A stretch of 64,000 nucleotides of DNA. Source: Belliella calami (lineage in GTDB: Bacteria; Bacteroidota; Bacteroidia; Cytophagales; Cyclobacteriaceae). Shown in pieces: positions 8,682-17,138 of the stretch. Below the pieces are notes generated by a model. That model saw nothing but the letters and a program-made list of their open reading frames with translations. It had not been told where the DNA came from and ran no database searches. Made by a program: the position numbers and the translations under genes. The DNA is taken from contig NZ_JAKZGS010000002.1 in assembly GCF_022549695.1 (NCBI RefSeq), positions 1 to 64,000 on the forward strand. The letters are read 5' to 3'. Each line of letters begins with the position of its first letter. The stretch's first letter is position 1.

Positions 8682-9847
8682 TCAATCTAAAGCAAAAACC
8701 TCGGATCAAATTTGATTTCATATTCTTCAAGGAGGTTTTTATATTCCTCCAAAAATCTAACTTTTTTGTGATGCTCCTCTTGGTTTTTGATGTATTTGAT
8801 CAGCCTCTCCTTAGCCTTGATAGATTCGGTAAAAGCGCCATAACCATCCTGCCAACCTTTGAAATCAGGAAAGATTCCCTCTCTTAAAATAAAATCACTT
8901 GAAGCAAGCTTAATGTCTTTAATTAAATTTGAAACTGCAATTGTTGGATGCACATGCGTCAAAATGTGGATATGGTCTTCTACTCCATTAATTCGATATA
9001 AATGGCAATTCTTCTTTGTTAATAAATGATGGATGTAGGCATAAAGCCTCTTTTTTTCTTGGTGTATAAGTGTATGTTCTCTATTTTTTGTTGAAAATAC
9101 AATGTGGTAAATAATCTGTGTGTAAGTGGCCATAAAAATGTGTTTTAAAAGTCAAAATGTAACTTCGGAAAAAATCCATTAAATATCAATATAGTTCGAT
9201 CCTTTCAGGGTCGGTGATGGTTGGGATTTTGGTCATCGTTTTCCACGGGTTTCACCCGCGGTTATTGAGAGGTTTGATCCTTTCAGGATCGGGAATTTAA
9301 TATTGGGGAAAATGACCACGAAGCGGACGAACTTTTCAATAGCCCTATGTGAAACCTAGGGAAAAGGATGTATAATGATGCGTGGCAACAACCCCGTGAG
9401 GAGTTGAACTTTCGTGTTCTAGGTTCGAGACACCCTTCGGGGTCGGTGGTGGGTGTGATTTTGGTCATCGTTTTCCACGGGTTACACCCGCGGTTATTGA
9501 AAAGTTTGACCACATCGTGGTCATTTGAGAGTCAAATTATGGAAAGGGAATCGCAAGTAAATCACGATCCTGAAATACATGTATGCCATGGCAGAGCTCA
9601 AGATAAATCTGGAATTCAGATGAAATAAATTCGGAAAGAGCGATCCTGAAGGGATCAAACTTTTCAATACCGTGTCCGCCGTGGCGGAGCCCTAGGTGAA
9701 ACCTAGGGAAAAGGATGTATAATGATGCGTAGCAACAACCCCGTGAGGGGTTGAACTTTCGTGTTCTAGGTTCGAGACACCCTTCAGGGTCGGTGATGAT
9801 TGGGATTTGGGTCATTGTTTTCCACGGGTTTCACCCGCGGTTATTGA
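8682..9847. repeat. 1.2-kb segmental duplication, copy B
   Basis: Second copy of 6804-7988, in the same orientation, containing the second Y1 gene. It lacks the 19-bp module present in copy A between TTCAATA and GCCCTATG, and otherwise differs by scattered single bases. Confidence 0.85.
8687..9133 (-). CDS. Y1 (HUH, IS200-like) transposase, REP-associated type, copy 2
   Basis: 148 aa, identical in protein sequence to the gene at 6809-7255; the DNA differs at only a few positions (for example TATATTCC against TATACTCC near 8742). It keeps H54-I-H56 and Y114. It lies between hairpin unit 5 and units 6-9, so each transposase gene is bracketed by modules of both orientations. Identity with copy 1 shows a recent duplication or gene conversion. 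Confidence 0.92.
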   Translation of the reverse strand: MATYTQIIYHIVFSTKNREHTLIHQEKKRLYAYIHHLLTKKNCHLYRINGVEDHIHILTHVHPTIAVSNLIKDIKLASSDFILREGIFPDFKGWQDGYGAFTESIKAKERLIKYIKNQEEHHKKVRFLEEYKNLLEEYEIKFDPRFLL

Positions 9848-10212
9848 GAGGTTTGATCCTTTCAGGATCGGGAATTTAATATTGGGGAAAATGACCACGA
9901 AGCGGTCGAACTTTTCAATACCGTGTCCGCCGTGACGGAGCCCTATGTCAAACCTAGGGAAAAGGATGTATAATGATGCGTGGCAACAACCCCGTGAGGG
10001 GTTGAACTTTCGTGTTCTAGGTTCGAGACACCCTTCAGGGTCGGTGATGGTTGGGATTTTGGTCATCGTTTTCCACGGGTTTCACCCGTGGCTATTGAGA
10101 GGTTTGATCCTTTCAGGATCGGGAATTTAATATTGGGAAAAATGACCACGAAGTGGTCGAACTTTTCAATACCGTGTCCGACGTGGCGGAACCCTAAGTC
10201 AAACCTAGGGAT
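9194..10212. repeat. Hairpin-module units 6, 7, 8 and 9
   Basis: Four further units (about 9194-9412, 9420-9759, 9769-10010, 10019-10212) with the same modules. Unit 8 repeats the core of unit 2 (GGGAATTTAATATTGGGG). Unit 9 is cut short: after the GCC/GGC and CCTAGG modules it runs directly into the 3' end of the hydrolase gene, whose stop codon lies in the last CCTAGGG. Confidence 0.8.
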
Positions 10213-11167
10213 TCAAAAACCCCAAAAACCTCATTTCCGCCCAAGTGAATTCTTGACCTTTGACCAAAAAACCTGTATGGCCTCCTCTTTTGGGCATTTC
10301 TAAATGGATAAGGTCGGATTTTTGAGCTAGCTTTATTGGATAGCAGCGATCATAAAGTAAGGGATCATTAAGAGCATTGATGATCAGTGTTGGTATTTGG
10401 ATATCATGCATCCAATTGTCTGCACTAACTGATTGATAAAAGTCAGCTGCATCTCTGAAACCATGTAATTTTGCTGTAAAATGGGTATCAAATGTATTGA
10501 AGTCTTGCACCCTAGAAAGCAAATTCATATCTACCAAACCGGGAAATTGCTCCCCTTTCAACTGCATCTTTATCTTTAATTTGCTAAGGAACCGCTTCCT
10601 GTAAAATCCATTTCCTTTGAACGAAAGTGTAGCAGCGGAATCTGTTAGGTTGCAAGGTGTAGAATAAACTGCTGCTTTTTTGATTTTTGAATTTAGGTCA
10701 AGCCCTTTTTCTCCCAAATATTTCAATGTCTGAGCTCCACCCATGCTGATTCCTACCAGATAAAATTCATCATAGACTCCTAAAGCATCTACATGCTCGA
10801 TGACTGTTTCCAAATCATAAGAAGCCCCGTGATGGTACATGATAGGTTGCAAATTCATCTCTCCACTGCAAGTTCTATTGTTCCATGCTAAAGCATCAAA
10901 TCCGTGTCGATTAAAAAGTTTTGCCAATGCTTTGGCATAATGCCTTTCAGAACTTCCTTCCAAACCATGTGATATTACCAAGAGCTTTTTGCTACCCACT
11001 TTTGACCAATCCAGATCGAGAAAATCCCCATCTGGTGTATTGATTCTTTCTCTTTTATAATTTACCCCTTCAATTTTTCTAAAAATACTTGGAATGATCG
11101 TTTCTAGATGACCATTAAACAAATATTTTGGAGGTTTTTTATAACTTGAATTTTCAATAATGGGCAT
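10205..11167 (-). CDS. YheT-family alpha/beta-fold hydrolase
   Basis: 320 aa. N-terminal family signature FNGHLETIIPSIFRK (residues 17-31), oxyanion/strand region LLVISHGLEGSSERHYAKAL, nucleophile elbow GISMGG (Ser in the middle), acid in NALNDPLL and catalytic His in RGGHTGFL near the C-terminus. YheT/COG0429 enzymes are esterase-like with unknown natural substrates. The stop codon TAG (10205-10207) is formed by the CCTAGGG arm of the last repeat module, so the repeat has set the C-terminus (GFLNP). No cofactor or partner genes adjoin. Confidence 0.85.
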   Translation of the reverse strand: MPIIENSSYKKPPKYLFNGHLETIIPSIFRKIEGVNYKRERINTPDGDFLDLDWSKVGSKKLLVISHGLEGSSERHYAKALAKLFNRHGFDALAWNNRTCSGEMNLQPIMYHHGASYDLETVIEHVDALGVYDEFYLVGISMGGAQTLKYLGEKGLDLNSKIKKAAVYSTPCNLTDSAATLSFKGNGFYRKRFLSKLKIKMQLKGEQFPGLVDMNLLSRVQDFNTFDTHFTAKLHGFRDAADFYQSVSADNWMHDIQIPTLIINALNDPLLYDRCYPIKLAQKSDLIHLEMPKRGGHTGFLVKGQEFTWAEMRFLGFLNP

Positions 11168-11370
11168 AAATGCTGAGTTTTGAATCGTGAAATTAAAAAC
11201 TTATCCTTTATTCCAAGGAATATTTTGTTAATTGAATTTACAAAATTTAAACAAATATGAAATCAAGCATGACGAAGAACGTCACACTCTGGTATGATTA
11301 TCAACCATGCGAGATTCCATAGCCTGTCCCGACCAATCGTGGTGACCTCTGAAAAACAAATTATAAACAC

Positions 11371-12717
11371 ATGAAATTAATCATAAAGCTAGTGTTCATT
11401 ACACTTTTCCTCTGCATCAAAACTATAGAAATTTATGCGCAAGAATTAGATCGATCAATAGATAGTGCATATCCTAACTTGGAAAAACTCTATAAAGAAC
11501 TCCACCAAAACCCAGAACTGTCACTTCAAGAAAAGGAGACTTCTGCAAGAATGGCTATGGAGCTGAAGTCTATAGGTTACAAAGTGACTGAAAATATTGG
11601 AGGATATGGGGTTGTAGGGGTTTTTGAAAATGGACCTGGTCCTGTTTTGTTGATCAGAACAGATATGGATGCACTTCCTATGGAAGAAAAGACTGGTTTG
11701 GCATACGCATCTACCAAAAAAGGAATCTCAAATGATGGTAAAGAGACCTTTATCACCCATTCATGCGGCCATGATATTCACATGTCGGTTTTTGTAGGCA
11801 CTGCGAAGATGATGATGGAATACAAAAATTCTTGGAGAGGTACACTTCTGATGGTGGCTCAACCTGCAGAAGAAAATGGTCTTGGTGCATGGAGTATGAT
11901 GAAAGATGGCTTGTATGAAAAGTTTCCACATCCCGACTATGCTATTGCATTACATGATTATCCATTTTTACCTGCTGGAACTTTGGGGTACAAGTCTGGG
12001 CCTTTGATGGCAGGAGTTGATATGATGAACGTGACAGTATATGGCGAGGGCGGTCATGGTGCTGCTCCTCATACAACCATTGATCCAATTGTCCTTTCTT
12101 CACAGATGATCCAAGCATATCAAACCATTGTCAGTAGAACTTTGGCACCTACAGTTCCAGCAGTAGTGACTGTGGGCTCCATCCACGGAGGATCTGTTCA
12201 CAATATCATTCCTGACGAGGTGACCATGCAACTTACAATGCGCTCTTATTCTTTAGATGTAAGGGAAAAAGTCATCCAAAGAATCAAGGAAATCTCTGAT
12301 AATTTCGCAATTGCAGCTGGACTTTCGGCTGAAAAAATGCCAAAATATTGGATTAGAGATCCATTTACAAAACCTTTGATCAATGATGATGCTTTGACCG
12401 AAAGAATGGTCAAGGTGTTTGAAAATGAGTTTGGTATGGAAAATCTTGTAGAAGTTGAAGCGATGATGATTGGAGAGGATTTTAGTGCTTACGGGAACCA
12501 AGAAAGGCAAATTCCCATCAGCATGTTCTTTTTAGGAGCCAATGATCCTCAATTCTTAATTGAAGCTGAAGAGAAAGGTTTGGATATTCCTGGACTTCAT
12601 AGTCCTTACTTTGCTCCTGTTCCTGAGCCCACCATCAAAACAGGTGTTAAAGCGATGACAACCTTTGCTATGGAAATTTTGAAAAATCAGGAAGTGATGA
12701 TGGATGGGAAAAAGTAA
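11371..12717 (+). CDS. M20D-family amidohydrolase (hippurate/IAA-amino-acid hydrolase type), secreted
   Basis: 448 aa with an N-terminal signal peptide ending near IEIYAQ. Family motifs: ELHQNPELSLQEKET, the metal-binding RTDMDALPMEE, HSCGHDIHMSVF (Cys and His ligands), AQPAEENGLGA (catalytic Glu) and a C-terminal GEDFSAYG; GGHGAAPH marks the dimerisation/lid domain. M20D enzymes cleave N-acyl amino acids. The signal peptide puts it in the periplasm. About 45 bp downstream lies the pyrophosphatase gene on the same strand. Confidence 0.88.
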   Translation: MKLIIKLVFITLFLCIKTIEIYAQELDRSIDSAYPNLEKLYKELHQNPELSLQEKETSARMAMELKSIGYKVTENIGGYGVVGVFENGPGPVLLIRTDMDALPMEEKTGLAYASTKKGISNDGKETFITHSCGHDIHMSVFVGTAKMMMEYKNSWRGTLLMVAQPAEENGLGAWSMMKDGLYEKFPHPDYAIALHDYPFLPAGTLGYKSGPLMAGVDMMNVTVYGEGGHGAAPHTTIDPIVLSSQMIQAYQTIVSRTLAPTVPAVVTVGSIHGGSVHNIIPDEVTMQLTMRSYSLDVREKVIQRIKEISDNFAIAAGLSAEKMPKYWIRDPFTKPLINDDALTERMVKVFENEFGMENLVEVEAMMIGEDFSAYGNQERQIPISMFFLGANDPQFLIEAEEKGLDIPGLHSPYFAPVPEPTIKTGVKAMTTFAMEILKNQEVMMDGKK

Positions 12718-12762
12718 CGGTCCACAGTTGTTGTCGACAGTCGACCGCCGACATACATATAA

Positions 12763-13425
12763 ATGATAAGAACAATGAAATTTTGCTACAACTTCGTCTT
12801 TCCTCTCTTGCTTCTGTCTTGTGGAGTTGCTGAAAAGACTGAACATTTAGATCCTGACCAAATAAATTTGCTTCATGGCATAGCCCCTTTCACATCTGAT
12901 TCACTTGTAAATATGGTAATCGAAATTCCAGCTGGAACCAATCAGAAATGGGAAGTAAACAAAAATTCTGGTCATCTTGAATGGCAGAAAATCACAGCCG
13001 ACTCTTCCCGGGTGGTAGATTATCTATCTTACCCTGCCAACTATGGATTTGTGCCGCAGACATTGCTTTCCGAAGCTACTGGTGGTGACGGTGATCCTGT
13101 AGATGTTTTTGTCATTGGTGAATCTATTGAGCGAGGACAAATTGTCACTTGCAGAATCATAGGAATGATTGATATGATGGACAGCGGTGAGTCTGATGGA
13201 AAGTTGATTGCTGTGCCGATTCCCAGTCATTTCGAAAAGCTATATACGATCGAAGATCTTGAAAATTATTACCCAGGTGTATTGGATATCCTGAAAATTT
13301 GGCTTTCAAATTATAAAGGATCAGGTAAAGTTGAAGTTCTTTCTGTTGAAAATAATCTTGTAGCTAATATCTATTTAAAAGAGGCAATAGAGGATTATAT
13401 TCAAAAGAATGAAGTAGAAAAATAA
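12763..13425 (+). CDS. Family I inorganic pyrophosphatase, lipoprotein form
   Basis: 220 aa. A short hydrophobic signal ends in LLLLSC, a lipobox. The soluble family I fold follows: IEIPAGTNQKWEVNK (residues 50-64), YPANYGFVPQTL and the active-site signature DGDPVDVFV, then further catalytic Asp/Lys residues (YKG). The enzyme hydrolyses PPi to phosphate; most family I enzymes are cytoplasmic, so a lipid-anchored exported form is unusual. The start is ATG at 12763, with a second ATG at 12775 equally possible. Confidence 0.88.
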   Translation: MIRTMKFCYNFVFPLLLLSCGVAEKTEHLDPDQINLLHGIAPFTSDSLVNMVIEIPAGTNQKWEVNKNSGHLEWQKITADSSRVVDYLSYPANYGFVPQTLLSEATGGDGDPVDVFVIGESIERGQIVTCRIIGMIDMMDSGESDGKLIAVPIPSHFEKLYTIEDLENYYPGVLDILKIWLSNYKGSGKVEVLSVENNLVANIYLKEAIEDYIQKNEVEK

Positions 13426-13463
13426 ATAAAATAGTGATTTGAAAAATATGTAAAAAATTCATT

Positions 13464-13471
13464 TACATTTG
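13464..13471 (+). promoter_or_regulatory. Promoter -7 box TACATTTG
   Basis: Exact TAnnTTTG match, with TTG at 13439-13441 some 22 bp upstream as a possible -33 element. It lies 22 bp before the GTG of the small gene at 13494. Confidence 0.5.
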
Positions 13472-13493
13472 ATCCGTTATTTATTATAAAATC

Positions 13494-13844
13494 GTGAAAA
13501 ATTCAATACTAGCCTTGCTTTTGGTCTTTGTTCTCCTCGGAGTTCAAGGCTTGTATGCGGATACTTTTGAAGATAACTTTCAGTTTTTTGCTGAAATAAA
13601 TCACACTTCTATAGCTGCAAGTGAACAAGGAGAAATATCGTTACATTTTACAGATGGGATTTGTCCAACTTCAAGCACTTTTTCTCTAGGTAAAGAAAAA
13701 TCTAGTGAATCCAAGTTTGCAGTATTGCAATTGATTTTTAACCAACATTTTACTCAATCATATGGTGAGGAATTTGGCTTTTTGGTTCGGCTAAGTAGCC
13801 TAGGAATATTAGATTTTCTTTACCCATATTTTTTCTTTTTTTAA
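13494..13844 (+). CDS. Small exported protein of unknown function
   Basis: 116 aa starting GTG, with a clear signal peptide (ILALLLVFVLLGVQGLYA). The mature part is short, has one Cys (DGICPTS) and ends in a hydrophobic aromatic tail (FLYPYFFFF). I recognise no family. A promoter box precedes it closely and the NSS transporter gene follows after 84 bp. A gene of similar size and aromatic ending lies on the other side of that transporter (15780). Confidence 0.55.
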   Translation: MKNSILALLLVFVLLGVQGLYADTFEDNFQFFAEINHTSIAASEQGEISLHFTDGICPTSSTFSLGKEKSSESKFAVLQLIFNQHFTQSYGEEFGFLVRLSSLGILDFLYPYFFFF

Positions 13845-13928
13845 ATCCAAACTGTAGCCTTTCTCTTAACAAGGGCATTATTCTTTGATAATACATTCAC
13901 AAAGTTTGGTTCAAAACATTGATCCTTT

Positions 13929-15611
13929 ATGGAAAATAAGTTAGCCTCAAAGGAAGCTTGGGGCTCTAGATTGGGACTTATCTTGGCGATGGCAGGAAAT
14001 GCCGTTGGATTGGGAAATTTCTTGAGATTCCCTGTTCAAGCTGTCCAAAATGGCGGAGGCGCTTTCATTATACCTTATTTGATTTGTTTCCTTTTGATGG
14101 GGATTCCTTTGCTATTGATCGAATGGTCTTCTGGAAGGTTTGGTGGCAAATTCAACAATCATAGTACACCATACATCATGGATGGTATGGGAAAAGCCAA
14201 AGTCTGGAAATATGTAGGGGTATTTGGGATATTTACAAATATCGCAGTAGTAGCCTATTACACCTACATAGAATCATGGAGCTTGGTGTATGTGTTGCAT
14301 TCCATATTTGGTACTTTCGAATCAATGTCCCAGTCTGAGGTTGCAATGTTTTTTACAGAATATGTCAATGTTTGCACCACAAGCACAGGAATTCCTTTTG
14401 AGGCGGTTTTCTTTTATGTTTTGGTTTTGGCTTTGAATATTATCATTCTCTCCAAAGGTCTTGGCGGAATAGAAAAAGCAGCAAAAATCGGAATGCCATT
14501 ATTGATCCTTTTCGGGATAATATTAGCTGTCCGTGGTTTGACACTTGGAGAATCAGGGAAATCCGAACTATTCCCTGATGCAAATGCTTGGGATGGATTG
14601 AATTTTCTTTGGACACCTCAGTTTGATTCCTTGGCCAATCCAAAAGTGTGGCTAGCTGCAGCAGGTCAGATTTTCTTCACGCTTTCTGTAGGCATGGGTA
14701 CGATCCAATGCTACGCTGCTTACATCAAAGAAAAAGAAGATATTGCCTTAAATGCAGTCTCAGCTGGTTTTTTAAATGAATTTGTAGAAGTTGTACTTGG
14801 AAGTAGCATTGTCATTCCAATAGCTGCTGGTTATTTAGGATTAGATTGGGTGTTGGAAAATGCAGGTTTTGGGATGGCTTTCCAAACAATGCCATTTCTT
14901 TTTCAGCAATGGGGCGAATTCACAGCTGTGTTTGCTGGTGTATTTTGGTTTGGACTTCTGTTTTTTGCAGGGATTACTTCATCCTTGGCTATGGGAACAC
15001 CTTGGATGGGATTTATGAAAGATGAGTTTGGTTGGGGAAAAACAAAAGGTGCTTGGTCTTTTGGGGCTTTGGCTCTGATTATGGGGCTGCCTACTGTCCT
15101 ACTCTATCAATATGGAGTTTTCGATGAATATGACTATTGGGCCGGAACTGTGAGTTTGGTAGTTTTTGCTTTGCTTGAAGCTATCCTCTTTTCATGGGTT
15201 TTTGGCATAGACAAAGGATGGACGGAAATAAATGAAGGCTCTGAAATCAAAATCCCTCAAGTTTATAAATTCATCATCAAATACATTACTCCATTGCTTT
15301 TGCTTTTGGTATTTTTGAGTGCATTGATTACACCGTTTCAGAACGAATGGTCAGAAAATATCTCGAGTATTTTGAATGGTGGAAATTGGGTTTTGGATAA
15401 CAGTTCTTTGATCAAAAACATCACAAATTATGGTTTAAAAGAACAGATTCAAATAGCTGTAAATGATAGTGATAAGGTATATCTAGAGAGTAAACTATTC
15501 TATACAAACATGGCTAGAATATTCTTGATTACATTGTTTTTGTTTATCAGTTTGCTTGTCTATTTATCATATCAAAAAAGAAAAAAAGAAGGGAAAATAT
15601 ACCATGAATAA
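13929..15611 (+). CDS. Sodium-dependent transporter, NSS (SNF) family, MetP-like
   Basis: 560 aa with about 12 membrane segments. The first helix holds the family signature WGSRLGLILAMAGNAVGLGNFLRFP with the sodium-binding Gly/Asn region; GGGAFIIPY follows at the start of the second. NSS proteins of bacteria (LeuT, MhsT, MetP) take up amino acids with sodium. The last codons overlap by 8 bp a 33-aa gene that looks like the MetS small subunit, so MetP-type uptake of methionine or alanine is a reasonable guess, not proven. Confidence 0.9.
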   Translation: MENKLASKEAWGSRLGLILAMAGNAVGLGNFLRFPVQAVQNGGGAFIIPYLICFLLMGIPLLLIEWSSGRFGGKFNNHSTPYIMDGMGKAKVWKYVGVFGIFTNIAVVAYYTYIESWSLVYVLHSIFGTFESMSQSEVAMFFTEYVNVCTTSTGIPFEAVFFYVLVLALNIIILSKGLGGIEKAAKIGMPLLILFGIILAVRGLTLGESGKSELFPDANAWDGLNFLWTPQFDSLANPKVWLAAAGQIFFTLSVGMGTIQCYAAYIKEKEDIALNAVSAGFLNEFVEVVLGSSIVIPIAAGYLGLDWVLENAGFGMAFQTMPFLFQQWGEFTAVFAGVFWFGLLFFAGITSSLAMGTPWMGFMKDEFGWGKTKGAWSFGALALIMGLPTVLLYQYGVFDEYDYWAGTVSLVVFALLEAILFSWVFGIDKGWTEINEGSEIKIPQVYKFIIKYITPLLLLLVFLSALITPFQNEWSENISSILNGGNWVLDNSSLIKNITNYGLKEQIQIAVNDSDKVYLESKLFYTNMARIFLITLFLFISLLVYLSYQKRKKEGKIYHE

Positions 15612-15705
15612 AATTGCATTGATCATGCTTCTGGCAACTCAGGGATTGGTAATCTCTGCAACTTTATACTTTCTTTATAAAGTTCTAAATTCTCCTAAAA
15701 AATAG
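15604..15705 (+). CDS. MetS-like small subunit of an NSS transporter
   Basis: 33 aa, a single membrane helix: MNKIALIMLLATQGLVISAT followed by LYFLYKVLNSPKK. The ATG overlaps the 3' end of the transporter gene by 8 bp, which suggests translational coupling. Size, position and single-helix layout match the MetS small subunit that MetP needs in Corynebacterium. At this length the assignment rests on context. Confidence 0.7.
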   Translation: MNKIALIMLLATQGLVISATLYFLYKVLNSPKK

Positions 15706-15779
15706 TAGATACATAGACCGATAAATTATAATCATGGTACATCTTTTGATAAAATAAATTGTCTTACATTCGCACCGAA

Positions 15780-16142
15780 ATGAACAACCTTCTAAAACAA
15801 ACAATAGGAATTTCGCTCACAATCATCATGATTTTTCATGGGATGGTGTTGCCATATTTCAGTGTTTCAGAAGAACATGTTTTAGAGGATTCTTCAGCTT
15901 ATTTTTCCAGCAGTAGCCTGGCAGAATATGCATCTGATCTTCCTTTGGTTTCAGATACTGACCATTTGGTCCTTGTTACATGCAAAGCACAATTTGCCGG
16001 TGATAGTTACATTGGAAGTTTTGATGCGATCAATTCTTTTCATTTTGAAAATTTTGTCAAGACACTTTTTAAACTTAGCCAAAAAACTGATGTGGTTTTT
16101 GGCATAAAGGAACTCAAGTTTCCTACACATTATTTTTGGTAA
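15780..16142 (+). CDS. Small membrane/exported protein of unknown function
   Basis: 120 aa from the ATG at 15780 (the frame opens seven codons earlier at a TTG). N-terminal hydrophobic helix (TIGISLTIIMIFHGMVLPYF), then a Ser-rich stretch (SSAYFSSSSLAEYA) and an aromatic C-terminus (FPTHYFW). No family recognised. The length and the aromatic end recall the protein at 13494. Two small inverted repeats lie downstream (16160-16179 CTCATACTT/AAGTATGAG, and GTGCAT/ATGCAT near 16190) without a T-run. Confidence 0.5.
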   Translation: MNNLLKQTIGISLTIIMIFHGMVLPYFSVSEEHVLEDSSAYFSSSSLAEYASDLPLVSDTDHLVLVTCKAQFAGDSYIGSFDAINSFHFENFVKTLFKLSQKTDVVFGIKELKFPTHYFW

Positions 16143-16267
16143 TATCTGGTTTTAAGTAACTCATACTTTGAAGTATGAGCTCATTTGCCGTGCATTGGAA
16201 TGCATGGTAGCTAGCATATTTCCAAAAAATGCAGGAATTAAATGTCCTGCCCTAAAATCAAAAAATC

Positions 16268-16786
16268 ATGTTTGAAATAGATATTATTACCATCTCCATA
16301 GCCATTGTCTCAATGGTAGCATTTGCTGTTCCTTTTTATATAAATAATTTAAAAGTGAAAAAGGAAAAACTAAACAAAGAAAACCTTCTCCAAAATTTCT
16401 TAAAAAGCCATAATCTAAATTTGAATATTCAAGACAATTGGAGAAAGCAGTATTTCATTGGAATGGATACTTACCAAAATAAATTGGTTTATATTCAAAA
16501 TCTAGCTGATATCAAGGCTGTCATTTTGGATGTAAGAGAAATCAAGCAAGTAAAAATCAATGAAGAATCAAGAGTCGTAGGTGCTAAAGGCAATAGTAGG
16601 AAAATAATCGATGGCCTTCATTTGCAGTTTACCAATCATCAGGGAAAAGTGATTGGTTTATTGGAATTTTATGATGGGGAGAAATTCTCAGACCTTGTAG
16701 GAGAACCTATTTTGATCAAAAAATGGGAAGCTACAATCCTTGCAGAAGCAAAAAGTACAGGAAAAAAAGAAAGCTTGGTGTTATGA
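16268..16786 (+). CDS. Hypothetical membrane-anchored protein
   Basis: 172 aa: one N-terminal membrane helix (IITISIAIVSMVAFAVPFYI), a short Lys-rich segment, then a soluble, mostly beta-rich domain (KLVYIQNLADIKAVILDVREIKQVKI). No known family recognised. Its stop overlaps the start of the next gene (ATGA at 16783-16786), so the two are translated together. Confidence 0.65.
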   Translation: MFEIDIITISIAIVSMVAFAVPFYINNLKVKKEKLNKENLLQNFLKSHNLNLNIQDNWRKQYFIGMDTYQNKLVYIQNLADIKAVILDVREIKQVKINEESRVVGAKGNSRKIIDGLHLQFTNHQGKVIGLLEFYDGEKFSDLVGEPILIKKWEATILAEAKSTGKKESLVL

Positions 16787-17064
16787 TCGAGCCTATGATA
16801 ATCAAGAAAGAGGATATCAAGAATATCCGATTTCCGAAAGTGGATGTTCTTCCCAGCGAAAATGAAATCAAAAGTAGGGAAAAAGCATTGAACAATGCAC
16901 TTTCGCTAGGCAATTTGGAACATGGAAAAGTTAAATTGATTTTCTTGGATTTGGGGATGAATCCTTATCAAATCGAGACTACTATTTGGGCTTTGACTGA
17001 CGAAAGCATTTGTCTTAAAGGTGATTTGCTCTTACCAAAACGCGCTGTTTTGAATATTGTCTAA
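16783..17064 (+). CDS. Conserved-looking small protein of unknown function
   Basis: 93 aa from the ATG that overlaps the upstream stop; the frame extends further upstream but only as a shadow of the previous gene. Soluble, mixed alpha/beta (KLIFLDLGMNPYQIETTIWALTD). No motif recognised. A strong hairpin terminator follows, closing a two-gene operon. Confidence 0.6.
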   Translation: MIEPMIIKKEDIKNIRFPKVDVLPSENEIKSREKALNNALSLGNLEHGKVKLIFLDLGMNPYQIETTIWALTDESICLKGDLLLPKRAVLNIV

Positions 17065-17068
17065 AATG

Positions 17069-17110
17069 AACCTAAGGGGGTTTGTTTAAAATCCCCTTAG
17101 GTTTCTGTTT
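17069..17110 (+). terminator. Rho-independent terminator after the 16268-17064 gene pair
   Basis: Perfect 11-bp inverted repeat AACCTAAGGGG (17069-17079) and CCCCTTAGGTT (17093-17103), followed by TCTGTTT. Confidence 0.75.
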
Positions 17111-17138
17111 CATTAAATTCAATCAAATCTATTCTTAC

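Noticed and set aside
7355-10066. Repeated frames of 76-99 codons on both strands (containing PEGCLEPRTRKFNPSRGC)
   Set aside because: They read through hairpin modules on both strands alike and have no protein-like composition.
11168-11370. Possible small RNA or gene before the M20 amidohydrolase
   Set aside because: Only a weak GACG/CGTC hairpin is visible; no open frame or promoter box supports it.
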